Shown here: positions 9,003 to 18,026 of the stretch, piece after piece
How the letters are laid out: each line of letters begins with the position of its first letter
Position numbering within the stretch: the first letter of the stretch is position 1
Assembly (NCBI RefSeq): GCF_900103545.1
Contig: NZ_FNHH01000008.1
Location: 105,548-169,547, forward strand
Direction of reading: 5' to 3'
Length of the DNA stretch: 64,000 bases
Source: Daejeonella rubra
GTDB taxonomy: Bacteria; Bacteroidota; Bacteroidia; Sphingobacteriales; Sphingobacteriaceae
Made by a program: the position numbers and the translations under genes
The notes under the pieces: model-generated
Told to the model about the DNA's origin: nothing
Databases searched by the model: none
The model's input: the letters and a program-made list of their open reading frames with translations, nothing else

Positions 9003-9638
9003 TCAATCCTCCAGCAAAAAGACATAAAGCTCTTTAGGTCCGTGAGCACCTAATACAAGTGTTTTTTCTATATCTGCAGTGCGGCTCGGGCCGGTTATAT
9101 TTGATACCATACTTGGCAGGCTTTCAGGATATTTATCCTTCAAAAGTTTAAATCCATCTTTCAGATCGAGGACTAATTGTGAAGTATAGGCAATTACGAT
9201 GTGTATATGGGGGAATATACTTAATCTTCTTCCAGCCTCTGTTCCATTGGAGATCAGTACACTACCATTGCGGGCAATCAGTGATTCGCATAAGGTGATA
9301 CCTACATCCGCACTTAAAAAATCAGTGTCAGTGCTGTAAAATGGAAATTCATAGGTGCTTAACATCGACTGTAACCTTGGCTCCCATGCATAGATCTTGC
9401 GCCAGCTTTTTTCTTCAGCAAGATGTAGCAGATTTTCGATGAGCTGAATTTCATCTTCGCAGAAAACAAAATTTCCTGAAACAGCACTTAATTGTCCGGC
9501 AAAAAGAACATCCAGATGGCCGGAATATTCTTCGTAAAGAGAGGTGTCTTCTAAATTAGGATAGGGGTTATCGCGTTTTTCAAGCAGAGCCTTTCGGATC
9601 TTCTTCAACATCTTTTCTCTAGAAGTTGTTTCTTTCAT
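9003..9638 (-). CDS. LUD domain protein (LutC/YkgG family)
   Basis: 211 residues. The LUD (DUF162) domain includes ADVGITLCESLIARNGSVLIS and the conserved ending ITGPSRTADIEKTLVLGAHGPKELYVFL. LutC proteins belong to the iron-sulfur lactate oxidation complex LutABC, but this copy has no lutA or lutB neighbour. In Bacteroidota a lone LUD gene commonly follows rsfS-ftsH, as here, and its role is unclear. An in-frame GTG at 9644 exists; the ATG at 9638 (MKETTSREKM) is preferred. A strong intercistronic hairpin separates it from ftsH. Confidence 0.9.
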   Translation of the reverse strand: MKETTSREKMLKKIRKALLEKRDNPYPNLEDTSLYEEYSGHLDVLFAGQLSAVSGNFVFCEDEIQLIENLLHLAEEKSWRKIYAWEPRLQSMLSTYEFPFYSTDTDFLSADVGITLCESLIARNGSVLISNGTEAGRRLSIFPHIHIVIAYTSQLVLDLKDGFKLLKDKYPESLPSMVSNITGPSRTADIEKTLVLGAHGPKELYVFLLED

Positions 9639-9655
9639 GAACACCGGTATTTTAA

Positions 9656-9697
9656 ATCAGGAAATCTGAACATATTTATATATTCAGATTTCCTGAT
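9656..9697 (-). other. Perfect 15-bp stem-loop between ftsH and the LUD gene
   Basis: ATCAGGAAATCTGAA (9656-9670) is perfectly complementary to TTCAGATTTCCTGAT (9683-9697) with a 12-nt loop. No strong T-tract follows on the minus strand, so an mRNA-stability or processing hairpin fits better than a terminator. Confidence 0.65.
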
Positions 9698-9713
9698 CAT
9701 AGAATGATTTATT

Positions 9714-11798
9714 TTAATCCTGTGTTGATCTGTTTTCAGGAAGATCGATGTTATGATCTACCATGCCTTCATGCTCTATTGGCTCCTTTTCAACTTTAGG
9801 TTCAATTCCGTTAACAAATTCATCATACGTTGTACGATTGTCAAACGGACGTTTTCCTAATATTTCCTCAAGATCTGATTGGAAAAGGATCTCTTTTTCA
9901 AGCAGTTTTTCAGCCAGTTTTTCCAGTCCGTCACGTTTATCAGTAAGTAACTGCTTGGTACGCTGATAGGCTTTATCAATCTGATTACGAACTTCAATGT
10001 CAATCATTTCGGATGTTTTTTCCGAATACGGCTTATTGAACTGGTATTCACCTTGTGTATCATTGAAGGAAACATTACCTACCTTATCGTTCATACCATA
10101 GATAGTAACCATGGCATAGGATAATTTTGTAATACGCTCCAGGTCATTCTGGGCACCAGTCGATATTTTATTGAACACAAGGTCTTCGGCTACACGGCCA
10201 CCCAATGTCATGCACATACCGTCAATCAATTGTTCTGTGGTGTATAAGAACTGTTCTTTTGGCAGATACTGCGCATATCCAAGTGCTGCAACACCACGTG
10301 GAACGATCGAAACCTTCACCAATGGATCAGCATGCTCAAGGAACCATCCCGCAATTGCGTGACCCGCCTCATGATAAGCTACAATTCTTTTTTCTTCCGG
10401 AGATATGATCTTATTCTTTTTCTCTAATCCGCCGATCACACGATCCACTGCATCCTGGAAATCCTGCATATCTACAGCTTCCTTATTACGACGGGCGGCG
10501 ATCAGGGCTGCCTCATTACAAACATTCGCAATTTCAGCACCTGCAAAACCAGGGGTTTGTGCGGATAATTTCTTCGCATCTACACCTTCAGCAAGCTTTA
10601 AAGGTTTTAAGTGAACTTTAAATATCTGCTCACGGCCAACCAGATCCGGCTTATCAATGGATATCTGACGGTCAAATCGTCCCGGACGAAGTAAAGCTGT
10701 ATCCAATACATCCGGTCTGTTTGTCGCTGCCAGAATAATAATTCCGGAGTCTGTTCCAAAACCATCCATCTCAACCAGTAACTGGTTCAGTGTATTTTCT
10801 CTTTCATCATTTCCACCAACAATATTGTTTTTTCCGCGGGCCCGTCCAATGGCATCTATCTCATCAATAAATATGATACACGGAGCTTTTTCTTTCGCTT
10901 GTTTGAAGAGATCCCGAACACGTGATGCACCAACACCAACAAACATTTCAACAAAGTCTGAACCTGAAAGCGAGAAGAATGGAACCTGAGCTTCACCTGC
11001 TACTGCTTTTGCCATCAGGGTTTTACCGGTACCCGGTGCACCGATCAGAAGGGCACCTTTAGGGATCTTACCTCCCAGATTGGTATATTTTTTAGGATTT
11101 TTTAGAAAATCTACGATCTCCATCACCTCCTGTTTTGCCTCTTCAAGTCCGGCAACATCATTGAATGTGATAGTTACCTGAGATTCTTTATCGAATAGTG
11201 TAGCCTTGGATTTTCCGATATTGAATATCTGACCACCACCGCCACCACCGGCGCCACCGCCCATACGTTTCATAATAAATACCCAGAAACCAACAAGCAG
11301 AAGCACAGGTAAAATAAATGACATGAACCAACCTGCCCATGGACTTTCTCTTGATTCTGTTACTATTGGTGTACGCTGGTCAGCCGGAAGATCTTTCTGA
11401 GCTTCGATGAATTTAGTTTCAAAACTTTCGTAGGTTGCTGCAGTAAAAGTATACTGAGGACCTGTGGGTGAAGCATTGAAACTACTCTTTGATTTAACGT
11501 CTTCGTATTTTTTTTGATCTAAACGATCTTTCTTGATGTAAACATCTATGTTATAAAGATCGCCATTCTTATATGCCACAAGCTTTTCAACGTCGCCGGT
11601 CTTCAGCATTTCAGATTCGAACTTCTGATAGCTGATCGTTTTTGCATTATTTCCGCTGAACATGTACTGAACAACGAATAAGCCCAATATGATGACGGCG
11701 TATAGCCACATAATATTAAACTTAGGCGGTTTAGGTACGATCTTCTTTCCTGGAATTTTTTTTATAGGTTTTTTCGTATCAGAGTTACTTTCTTTCAT
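9714..11798 (-). CDS. ftsH: ATP-dependent zinc metalloprotease FtsH
   Basis: 694 residues. FtsH is a hexameric inner-membrane AAA+ protease for membrane and regulatory proteins. Two N-terminal membrane helices (about residues 29-46 and 155-178) flank a periplasmic domain. A Gly-rich linker precedes the AAA domain, with Walker A GAPGTGKT near residue 253, Walker B IIFIDEIDAIG, and the second region of homology ATNRPDVLDTALLRPGRFDR. The zinc site HEAGH is near residue 475. Order rsfS-ftsH-LUD on the minus strand is the usual Bacteroidota arrangement. Length is normal. Confidence 0.98.
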   Translation of the reverse strand: MKESNSDTKKPIKKIPGKKIVPKPPKFNIMWLYAVIILGLFVVQYMFSGNNAKTISYQKFESEMLKTGDVEKLVAYKNGDLYNIDVYIKKDRLDQKKYEDVKSKSSFNASPTGPQYTFTAATYESFETKFIEAQKDLPADQRTPIVTESRESPWAGWFMSFILPVLLLVGFWVFIMKRMGGGAGGGGGGQIFNIGKSKATLFDKESQVTITFNDVAGLEEAKQEVMEIVDFLKNPKKYTNLGGKIPKGALLIGAPGTGKTLMAKAVAGEAQVPFFSLSGSDFVEMFVGVGASRVRDLFKQAKEKAPCIIFIDEIDAIGRARGKNNIVGGNDERENTLNQLLVEMDGFGTDSGIIILAATNRPDVLDTALLRPGRFDRQISIDKPDLVGREQIFKVHLKPLKLAEGVDAKKLSAQTPGFAGAEIANVCNEAALIAARRNKEAVDMQDFQDAVDRVIGGLEKKNKIISPEEKRIVAYHEAGHAIAGWFLEHADPLVKVSIVPRGVAALGYAQYLPKEQFLYTTEQLIDGMCMTLGGRVAEDLVFNKISTGAQNDLERITKLSYAMVTIYGMNDKVGNVSFNDTQGEYQFNKPYSEKTSEMIDIEVRNQIDKAYQRTKQLLTDKRDGLEKLAEKLLEKEILFQSDLEEILGKRPFDNRTTYDEFVNGIEPKVEKEPIEHEGMVDHNIDLPENRSTQD

Positions 11799-11847
11799 TT
11801 TATCGCAATATGTATTTAGATGTTAACGAACATTAACCTAAAAAGGT

Positions 11848-12222
11848 TTATGCACTTTTATATGATTGCATTTCTGCATCTCCCCAAAGATCTTCAATTC
11901 CGTAATACTCCCGCTTGTCAGTTTTGAAAATATGAACTACAACATCGACATAATCAAGAATGATCCAATCGGCTTGCTGATATCCTTCTTTTCTCCAGGG
12001 TTCAAGTTTAAGGGCTTTAAAAACTTCCTCTTCAACACTTTGGGCAATAGCCTTTATTTGGGTGGATGACTCAGCATGGCAAACTACAAAGTAATCGGCA
12101 ACCGAGCTGTGAATATTTCTTAAGTCAAGACGTACAATTTCGTTTCCTTTTTTCTCCTGTATCCCATGAACAACAAATTCAGAGATGGAGGTTGATTCTT
12201 GAGCATTTTTATTTTTTACCAT
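11848..12222 (-). CDS. rsfS: Ribosome silencing factor RsfS
   Basis: 124 residues. RsfS binds ribosomal protein L14 and blocks subunit joining when cells starve. Signature stretches are DLRNIHSSVADYFVVCHAES, EPWRKEGYQQADWIILDYVD and VVHIFKTDKREYYGIEDLWG. It lies 49 nt upstream of ftsH on the same strand and is divergent from birA. Normal length for the family. Confidence 0.96.
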   Translation of the reverse strand: MVKNKNAQESTSISEFVVHGIQEKKGNEIVRLDLRNIHSSVADYFVVCHAESSTQIKAIAQSVEEEVFKALKLEPWRKEGYQQADWIILDYVDVVVHIFKTDKREYYGIEDLWGDAEMQSYKSA

Positions 12223-12232
12223 TAAAAAAATT

Positions 12233-12240
12233 TAGTTTTG
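12233..12240 (+). promoter_or_regulatory. TAnnTTTG promoter box for birA
   Basis: TAGTTTTG lies in the 43-bp gap between divergent rsfS and birA, 25 nt before the birA start. Confidence 0.45.
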
Positions 12241-12265
12241 ATAAATTATATAAAGCAAATCTTCA

Positions 12266-13033
12266 TTGCAAAATAATACTTTTTCAGGACTATTTGTTGG
12301 TCACAATCTAATTACGTTAAATGAGGTAGACTCAACAAATACCTTTCTTAAGGATGCTGTGTCAAAATCTACGCCATTATTGGATGGTACTGTTATATTG
12401 GCAGAGAAGCAATTTGCCGGAAGAGGCCAGGCTGAAAATTCATGGCAAAGTGAGCCTGGCAAGAATCTTACATTTAGCATCCTGTTAAACCCATTTTTTC
12501 TTCCGGTTGATAGGCAGTTTGAACTCAATAAAGCAATCAGCATAGCTTTAAATGATGTTTTGAAAAAATACTTCCCTCATAGTGCTTTCATAAAATGGCC
12601 CAATGATCTTTATATCAGTAATAAAAAAGTTGGTGGAATGCTGATTGAAAATATTGTTCAGGGTAATAAGATAAGGCATGCCATAATTGGGATAGGCCTG
12701 AATGTGAATCAGGTGGATTTTCCGGCAAATCTTAAAAATATTACTTCACTGAAACAAGAATTACATCAGGATTACCACTTAATTGGATTATTAGGCGAAA
12801 TTTGCAGTTCTGTTGAAGCCAGATATCTCCAGCTAAAGGCGGGATCATTTATAAAGATCAATGAAGAATATCAGCATCAGCTATATCTTAGAGACGAATG
12901 GGCTCCTTTCAAATTTGATGGAAAGATTCAAAGCGGAAAGATTATAGGTATTACTGAAATTGGACAGCTCATTCTGGAAACAGAAGATGAGACAAGAATT
13001 TTTAATAATAAGGAAATTGAGTTTTTAAATTAA
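12266..13033 (+). CDS. birA: Biotin--[acetyl-CoA-carboxylase] ligase
   Basis: 255 residues. It joins biotin to the carrier subunit of acetyl-CoA carboxylase and similar enzymes. The catalytic domain shows the biotinoyl-AMP loop GRGQAENSWQSEPG, then FIKWPNDLYISNKKVGGMLIEN and IIGIGLNVNQ. No N-terminal DNA-binding domain is present, so it is a monofunctional ligase rather than a bifunctional repressor. The start is a TTG at 12266, giving MQNNTFSGLFVG, a beginning typical of Pedobacter-type BirA. There is no ATG in frame upstream of the conserved core. Followed after 1 nt by dsbD. Confidence 0.94.
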   Translation: MQNNTFSGLFVGHNLITLNEVDSTNTFLKDAVSKSTPLLDGTVILAEKQFAGRGQAENSWQSEPGKNLTFSILLNPFFLPVDRQFELNKAISIALNDVLKKYFPHSAFIKWPNDLYISNKKVGGMLIENIVQGNKIRHAIIGIGLNVNQVDFPANLKNITSLKQELHQDYHLIGLLGEICSSVEARYLQLKAGSFIKINEEYQHQLYLRDEWAPFKFDGKIQSGKIIGITEIGQLILETEDETRIFNNKEIEFLN

Positions 13034-13034
13034 T

Positions 13035-15077
13035 ATGAACATGAAGAAACTTTTGGGAATAGTATTACTGTTTTTTTACTTTGCTGCTCAGGCTCAGTTT
13101 CCTGATCCTAATGCCAAAATATTCGACCCTGTAAAATGGTCTTATTCATCTGAAAAAATTAATGATAAAGAATTTGATCTGATCATTACAGCGAAAATTG
13201 ATAAAGGATGGCATCTTTATTCTCAGTTTATTGAAGAAGGCGGACCAATTCCAACCTCCTTTAAATTCAGCCCATCCTCTGCCTACAAGCTTATTGGTAA
13301 AGTTTCTGAAAGCCCAAAGCCTGTAACTGCTTTTGATAAGAATTTCAACATGGAAATAGCCTGGCATAAAGATCAGGTAGTTTTTAAACAGCGTATCAGC
13401 CTAAATAAACCTGTAACAACTGTTTCAGGAGTACTTGAATTTATGGTTTGTGACGATCAGCGTTGCCTGCCTCCTGCTGAAGTTGAATTTCAGATTCCCC
13501 TTAATGCAGGTCCCGGTGTTGGGATAGCTTCAGAGAGTGTTGCTCCTGACAGTTCTTCTTTGGCGCCGCTGGTGGAAGATACAGCCTCCAGCAAGGATAT
13601 TAGTCCGGCTGTTCCAGCTTTAGTTTCAGAAAAAACAGCTGCTGAAAGTTCTTTATGGGCTATTTTCATTGCCGGTTTTATTGGTGGTCTTGCGGCATTT
13701 TTTATGCCATGTATTTACCCGATGATCCCAATGACGGTATCTTTTTTCACCAAACAATCCGGTTCAAGGGCAAAGGGAATTAGAAGTGCCATCATATATG
13801 GGCTCTCAATTATAATTATTTATGTTGCCCTGGGATTATTAATTACCCTGATCTTCGGTGCTTCTGCCTTGAATGAAGCTGCCAGCAGTGCTACATTTAA
13901 TCTTTTATTCTTTGTTGCTCTTATCATTTTTGGAATTTCCTTTCTCGGAGCATTTGAGATTACCCTTCCTTCTTCTCTGGTCAATAAAATGGATGAAAAG
14001 TCGAATCAAAGCGGCTTTATGGGCTTGTTTTTTATGGCCTTTACGCTAGCCCTTGTTTCTTTTTCTTGTACAGGTCCGATCATCGGCACACTCCTAGTAG
14101 ATGCTGTTTCAAAAGGCTCCTACCTTGGCCCTGCGATCGGAATGCTTGGATTTTCCTCTGCATTGGCAATTCCTTTTACCCTGTTTGCAATATTCCCATC
14201 CTGGTTAAAAGAGATGCCTAAATCAGGTGGCTGGTTAAACACCGTGAAGGTATCCCTCGGTTTTCTGGAGATTGCGCTTGCTTTTAAGTTTTTATCGAAT
14301 GTTGACCTTGCTTATCATTGGGGTATTTTCAACAGAGATGTATTTCTGATAATCTGGATCGTTGTTTTTGGAATGTGGGCACTTTATTTGCTTGGTAAGA
14401 TTCGTTTATCTCATGATTCTGAAATAAACTTTCTTTCATTGCCGAGGTTATTCTTCGCCATGTTTATTCTGGGATTCACCATTTATATGGTTCCTGGTTT
14501 ATGGGGGGCACCATTGAAAGGAATTAGTGCATGGCTTCCTCCGCAGTCGACTCAGGATTTCGATCTTTATTCGAATACCGGGACTACTACAGCGAAGGCA
14601 GAAACATCCGGAAAGAAATATGCCGGATTATTCCATGCACCACATGGTCTGGATGCATTTTATGATTATGAGCAGGGCCTTGCCTATGCCAAAACCGTAA
14701 ATAAGCCCATATTAATCGACTTTACTGGCTGGAGTTGTACTAATTGCCGTAAAATGGAGGCTAGTGTATGGCCGGATAAAGAAGTTTTGCGTCGTCTTCG
14801 CGAAGATTATGTTTTGATATCTTTGTATGTTGATGATAAAACAGAGCTAAGTCAGGAAGAGAAGTACGAATCAGCTTTCAGTGGAAAAAAAGTTAATTCT
14901 ATAGGACAAAAGTGGAGTGATTTTCAGGCCTCTAAATTCGGGACCAACTCACAGCCATATTATGTGATTGCCGATCATGACGGAAATGTGTTAGTTCCGC
15001 CACAGGCTTTTAACCTTGATGTAAATAATTACACAAAATTTTTAGAGAGCGGCAAGATCGCTTTTGGAAAAAAATAA
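13035..15077 (+). CDS. dsbD: Protein-disulfide reductase DsbD-like (CcdA plus thioredoxin)
   Basis: 680 residues. It carries reducing power across the inner membrane to periplasmic thiols. A signal peptide (LLGIVLLFFYFAAQAQF) leads into a DsbD-alpha-like domain (KGWHLYSQFIEEGGPIPTSF; VCDDQRCLPP holds two cysteines). The middle is the CcdA-type membrane domain, about residues 205-500, with FMPCIYPMIPM and FSCTGPIIG carrying the two membrane cysteines. The C-terminal thioredoxin domain has CTNC near residue 568 (WSCTNCRKME). All three redox pairs are present. A second in-frame ATG is at 13041. pfkA begins 4 nt downstream. Confidence 0.95.
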   Translation: MNMKKLLGIVLLFFYFAAQAQFPDPNAKIFDPVKWSYSSEKINDKEFDLIITAKIDKGWHLYSQFIEEGGPIPTSFKFSPSSAYKLIGKVSESPKPVTAFDKNFNMEIAWHKDQVVFKQRISLNKPVTTVSGVLEFMVCDDQRCLPPAEVEFQIPLNAGPGVGIASESVAPDSSSLAPLVEDTASSKDISPAVPALVSEKTAAESSLWAIFIAGFIGGLAAFFMPCIYPMIPMTVSFFTKQSGSRAKGIRSAIIYGLSIIIIYVALGLLITLIFGASALNEAASSATFNLLFFVALIIFGISFLGAFEITLPSSLVNKMDEKSNQSGFMGLFFMAFTLALVSFSCTGPIIGTLLVDAVSKGSYLGPAIGMLGFSSALAIPFTLFAIFPSWLKEMPKSGGWLNTVKVSLGFLEIALAFKFLSNVDLAYHWGIFNRDVFLIIWIVVFGMWALYLLGKIRLSHDSEINFLSLPRLFFAMFILGFTIYMVPGLWGAPLKGISAWLPPQSTQDFDLYSNTGTTTAKAETSGKKYAGLFHAPHGLDAFYDYEQGLAYAKTVNKPILIDFTGWSCTNCRKMEASVWPDKEVLRRLREDYVLISLYVDDKTELSQEEKYESAFSGKKVNSIGQKWSDFQASKFGTNSQPYYVIADHDGNVLVPPQAFNLDVNNYTKFLESGKIAFGKK

Positions 15078-15081
15078 TAAA

Positions 15082-16065
15082 ATGAACAAAGCAAACATTA
15101 AAAATATTGGAGTTTTTACATCCGGAGGTGATTCGCCAGGGATGAATGCAGCAATTCGTGCGGTTGTCAGAACCGGATTGTATTATGATCTGAACGTTAC
15201 AGGTATTTTGCGTGGATATGATGGAATGATCAGTGGTGAATTTAAACCGATGGAAAGAAAATCAGTTGCCAACATCATTCAGCGTGGTGGAACAGTATTG
15301 AAAACAGCCAGAAGTGATGAGTTCCGTACAAAAGAAGGCAGGGTTAAGGCTTACGAGCAGATAAAGAAAAACGGAATAGATGCCATTGTTGCTATTGGTG
15401 GTGATGGTACGTTTACAGGAGCCAATATTTTTCATGAAGAGTTTAATATTCCTGTTATAGGACTTCCCGGAACCATTGATAATGATCTGATGGGTACCGA
15501 CTTTACTATTGGCTATGATACTGCTATTAATACCGTTATCGATGCGGTAGATAAGATACGCGATACCGCTGAGTCGCATGACCGTCTTTTTATTGTTGAG
15601 GTTATGGGAAGAGATTCTGGTTTGATTGCCTTAAGAAGCGGGATCGGTTCCGGTGCTGAGGCAATTTTAATCCCGGAAACAAAGACGGATGTGAGTGCAT
15701 TGATCCATCGATTGGGAATAAGCAGGAAGGATAAATCTTCCAAGATCATCATTGTTGCTGAAGGTGATGATGCCGGCGGTGCTTTTGAAATAGCGAAAGT
15801 TGTAAAAGATAAGTTTCCGGGTATTGATACCAGAGTTTCTATTTTAGGTCATATTCAAAGAGGTGGGCCCCCATCTTGTATGGACAGGGTGTTGGCGAGC
15901 AGGTTAGGTGTAGCAGCCGTTGAATCCCTGATGGAAGGAAGAACCTGTGAAATGATTGGAATCGTGAATCAAAAGATACATTTCACTCCATTTAGCAGCG
16001 CTATCAAACATAACAAGGATGTGAATTCAGAGCTTTTAAAGATCGTTGATATTTTATCTCTATAA
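15082..16065 (+). CDS. pfkA: ATP-dependent 6-phosphofructokinase
   Basis: 327 residues. It phosphorylates fructose 6-phosphate to fructose 1,6-bisphosphate in glycolysis. Motifs are GGDSPGMNAAIRAVV near the N-terminus, GGDGTFTGA, PGTIDNDLMGTD, and EVMGRDSG. Glycine follows the Asp in GGDG, where PPi-dependent enzymes have GGDD, so ATP use is expected. An in-frame TTG at 15064 would overlap dsbD; the ATG at 15082 (MNKANIKNIGVFTSG) is the natural start. Confidence 0.97.
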   Translation: MNKANIKNIGVFTSGGDSPGMNAAIRAVVRTGLYYDLNVTGILRGYDGMISGEFKPMERKSVANIIQRGGTVLKTARSDEFRTKEGRVKAYEQIKKNGIDAIVAIGGDGTFTGANIFHEEFNIPVIGLPGTIDNDLMGTDFTIGYDTAINTVIDAVDKIRDTAESHDRLFIVEVMGRDSGLIALRSGIGSGAEAILIPETKTDVSALIHRLGISRKDKSSKIIIVAEGDDAGGAFEIAKVVKDKFPGIDTRVSILGHIQRGGPPSCMDRVLASRLGVAAVESLMEGRTCEMIGIVNQKIHFTPFSSAIKHNKDVNSELLKIVDILSL

Positions 16066-16068
16066 TTG

Positions 16069-16090
16069 AGAAATTGCTAATTTCTGCATT
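16069..16090 (+). terminator. Weak hairpin after pfkA
   Basis: AGAAATT (16069-16075) pairs with AATTTCT (16079-16085), followed by GCATTTTTG. The stem is AT-rich, so this is a tentative terminator. Confidence 0.35.
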
Positions 16091-16158
16091 TTTGAGCACC
16101 GGGTTTTAATACTTGAACATCAGGATTAAATTTAATTAATTCTTAATTTAACTTTAAT

Positions 16159-17367
16159 ATGAAGTCTATGAAGAAGTTCAATTTCCTGATTTACATGGTT
16201 TTTGTATTAGGAATGGGATGTTCAGCACCATCGCCTAAAAAGGCAGATGGGCCAGCTCTTTCACTTAAGATCCAGAAAATTGCTGATGGGCTTCATTCCC
16301 CGGTTACTGCAGCATTTACTCCGGATGGAACAATGCTCATAGGTGAACAAACCGGACAGATCAGGGTTCTGAAAGACAAGGATCTCCTCCAGGTACCATT
16401 TCTTGATTTGCAGAATAAGCTTGTCAAATTGAGCGGTGCTTATGATGAACGAGGTCTATTGGGTATTGCTCTTCACCCTGAATACGCCAGCAATAAAAAA
16501 TTCTATGTTTATTATAGTGCTCCCGCCTCTGAAGCCGGAAGTGATCATCAGTCGGTAGTTTCTGAATTTAGTACATCTTCAGACCCCTTTAAAGCAGATG
16601 CCGCATCAGAAAGAGTCTTATTGACCATTCATCAGCCAGAAAGCAATCATAATGGCGGGGATCTTAAATTCGGTCCGGATGGTTATTTATACATCGGACT
16701 GGGTGATGGTGGTGGTGCAGGTGATAAACATGGAGAATCTGGTAACGGACAGAATATGAACACTTTGCTGGGAAAGATTCTAAGGATCGATGTAAATTCA
16801 GACAGTTCGTATAAGATTCCTCAGGATAATCCTTTTGTTGGAAAACAGGCAAAACCAGAGATCTGGGCTTATGGTTTGCGTAATCCCTGGAGATTCTCCT
16901 TCGACAGAAAAACAGGGCAGCTTTTTGCAGCTGATGTTGGTCAAAATAAGTTTGAAGAGGTTAATATCATCGAAAAGGGCGGGAATTATGGCTGGAAGAT
17001 CATGGAAGCCACTCATTGTTTTGATCCGGAAGCAGATTGTAAAACGGAGGGACTTAAATTGCCAATCAATGAATATGAGCATGAACTGGGTATCAGCATA
17101 ACCGGGGGATATATTTATAATGGAGCGGCAATAAAGGAACTTTCAGGAAAATATATTTTTGGAGACTGGACTGGTCCGCTGTTCTTTCTGGAGCAGAAAG
17201 GTCAAACATGGACCCGCGGGAATATTGAACTTACAGGCAAACCAACGGGCGACTTAAAGATCCTGGGATTTGCTGAGGATAATGAGGCCGAGCTGTATGT
17301 CCTAACCAACCAGGATGTGGGCCCAAAAGGAACAAAAGGAGCTGTTTATAAATTTGTGAATCCCTGA
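16159..17367 (+). CDS. PQQ-dependent sugar dehydrogenase-like lipoprotein (YliI/Asd family)
   Basis: 402 residues. The N-terminus ends in a lipobox (VLGMGC), so it is probably a lipoprotein facing the periplasm or cell surface. The rest is a six-bladed propeller of the soluble aldose sugar dehydrogenase family: HPEYASNKKFYVYYS, ESNHNGGDLKFGPDGYLYIG with the catalytic-type His, GLGDGGGAGD, and AYGLRNPWRFSFD. These enzymes oxidise aldoses using PQQ; whether this organism makes PQQ cannot be seen here. ATGs at 16159 and 16168 both give a signal peptide. A TAACTTTA box ends 2 nt before the first ATG. The stop overlaps gmhA's start. Confidence 0.92.
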   Translation: MKSMKKFNFLIYMVFVLGMGCSAPSPKKADGPALSLKIQKIADGLHSPVTAAFTPDGTMLIGEQTGQIRVLKDKDLLQVPFLDLQNKLVKLSGAYDERGLLGIALHPEYASNKKFYVYYSAPASEAGSDHQSVVSEFSTSSDPFKADAASERVLLTIHQPESNHNGGDLKFGPDGYLYIGLGDGGGAGDKHGESGNGQNMNTLLGKILRIDVNSDSSYKIPQDNPFVGKQAKPEIWAYGLRNPWRFSFDRKTGQLFAADVGQNKFEEVNIIEKGGNYGWKIMEATHCFDPEADCKTEGLKLPINEYEHELGISITGGYIYNGAAIKELSGKYIFGDWTGPLFFLEQKGQTWTRGNIELTGKPTGDLKILGFAEDNEAELYVLTNQDVGPKGTKGAVYKFVNP

Positions 17368-17942
17368 TGGATAGAATTAAACAACATTTTATTGAAGCCA
17401 GAGAAGTACTGGATAAATTCATTTCTGATCCCGACAATTTCAGCACTATTGAATCAGCAGGAAAGATCTTAGTGGATGCTATTAAGTCGGGAGGCCAGGT
17501 TATTTCATGTGGCAATGGTGGTTCCATGAGTGATGCCATGCATTTCGCGGAAGAACTATCGGGCAGGTACAGAAACGACAGGCCTGCATATCCTGCCATC
17601 GCAATTTCTGATCCTTCACATCTTAGTTGTGTGGCAAATGATTATGGGTATGCTTTTGTTTTTTCAAGAATGGTTGAGGCTATCGGACGAAAAGGCGATG
17701 TGCTTTTTGCAATCAGCACTAGCGGTAACTCTGAAAATGTTTTGAAAGCTATTGAGGCCGCAAGAAATAAGGGAATGAAAGTGATCGGTTTAACCGGTAA
17801 AGATGGTGGCCGTATGGCCGGGCTTTGTGATGTAGAGATTCGCGCGCCCAAATCAGAGTATGCCGACAGGGCACAGGAGATTCACATTAAGGTGATCCAC
17901 TCGCTGATTGATTATATTGAGTCCGGATCAAGTCCGGACTGA
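17367..17942 (+). CDS. gmhA: D-sedoheptulose 7-phosphate isomerase GmhA
   Basis: 191 residues. It converts sedoheptulose 7-phosphate to D-glycero-D-manno-heptose 7-phosphate, the first step towards LPS heptose. SIS-domain motifs are CGNGGSMSDAMHFAEELSG and ISTSGNSENVLKAIEAA. DRAQEIHIKVIHSLID carries the catalytic Glu and His. The ATG overlaps the previous TGA (TGATG), indicating coupling. The last residues (ESGSSPD) and the stop are encoded by a dispersed palindromic repeat, so the natural C-terminus has probably been changed by repeat insertion. Confidence 0.95.
   Translation: MDRIKQHFIEAREVLDKFISDPDNFSTIESAGKILVDAIKSGGQVISCGNGGSMSDAMHFAEELSGRYRNDRPAYPAIAISDPSHLSCVANDYGYAFVFSRMVEAIGRKGDVLFAISTSGNSENVLKAIEAARNKGMKVIGLTGKDGGRMAGLCDVEIRAPKSEYADRAQEIHIKVIHSLIDYIESGSSPD
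17921..17939. repeat. CCGGATCAAGTCCGG-type hairpin repeat, copy 1 (in gmhA 3' end)
   Basis: GTCCGGA and TCCGGAC arms flank TCAAG. The copy encodes the last residues of gmhA and the stop codon follows directly. Related copies lie at 17974-17989, 18028-18046 and 18446-18464. Confidence 0.8.
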
Positions 17943-17973
17943 CACGTAATATCATCATACCGCTATTACCGTC

Positions 17974-17989
17974 ACACCGGGCTTGATCC
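17974..17989. repeat. Hairpin repeat, copy 2 (degenerate)
   Basis: CACCGGGCTTGATCCG is a shortened, mutated member of the same family, in the gap between convergent gmhA and the ybjQ-family gene. Confidence 0.65.
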
Positions 17990-18026
17990 GTAATAACAGA
18001 ATTTGCTTTATTTTACAATGAATGTC

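Noticed and set aside
10171..10614. Plus-strand ORFs inside ftsH
   Set aside because: Antisense shadows of the FtsH protease domain.
15064..15081. TTG start for pfkA
   Set aside because: It would overlap dsbD; the ATG at 15082 gives the normal PfkA N-terminus.
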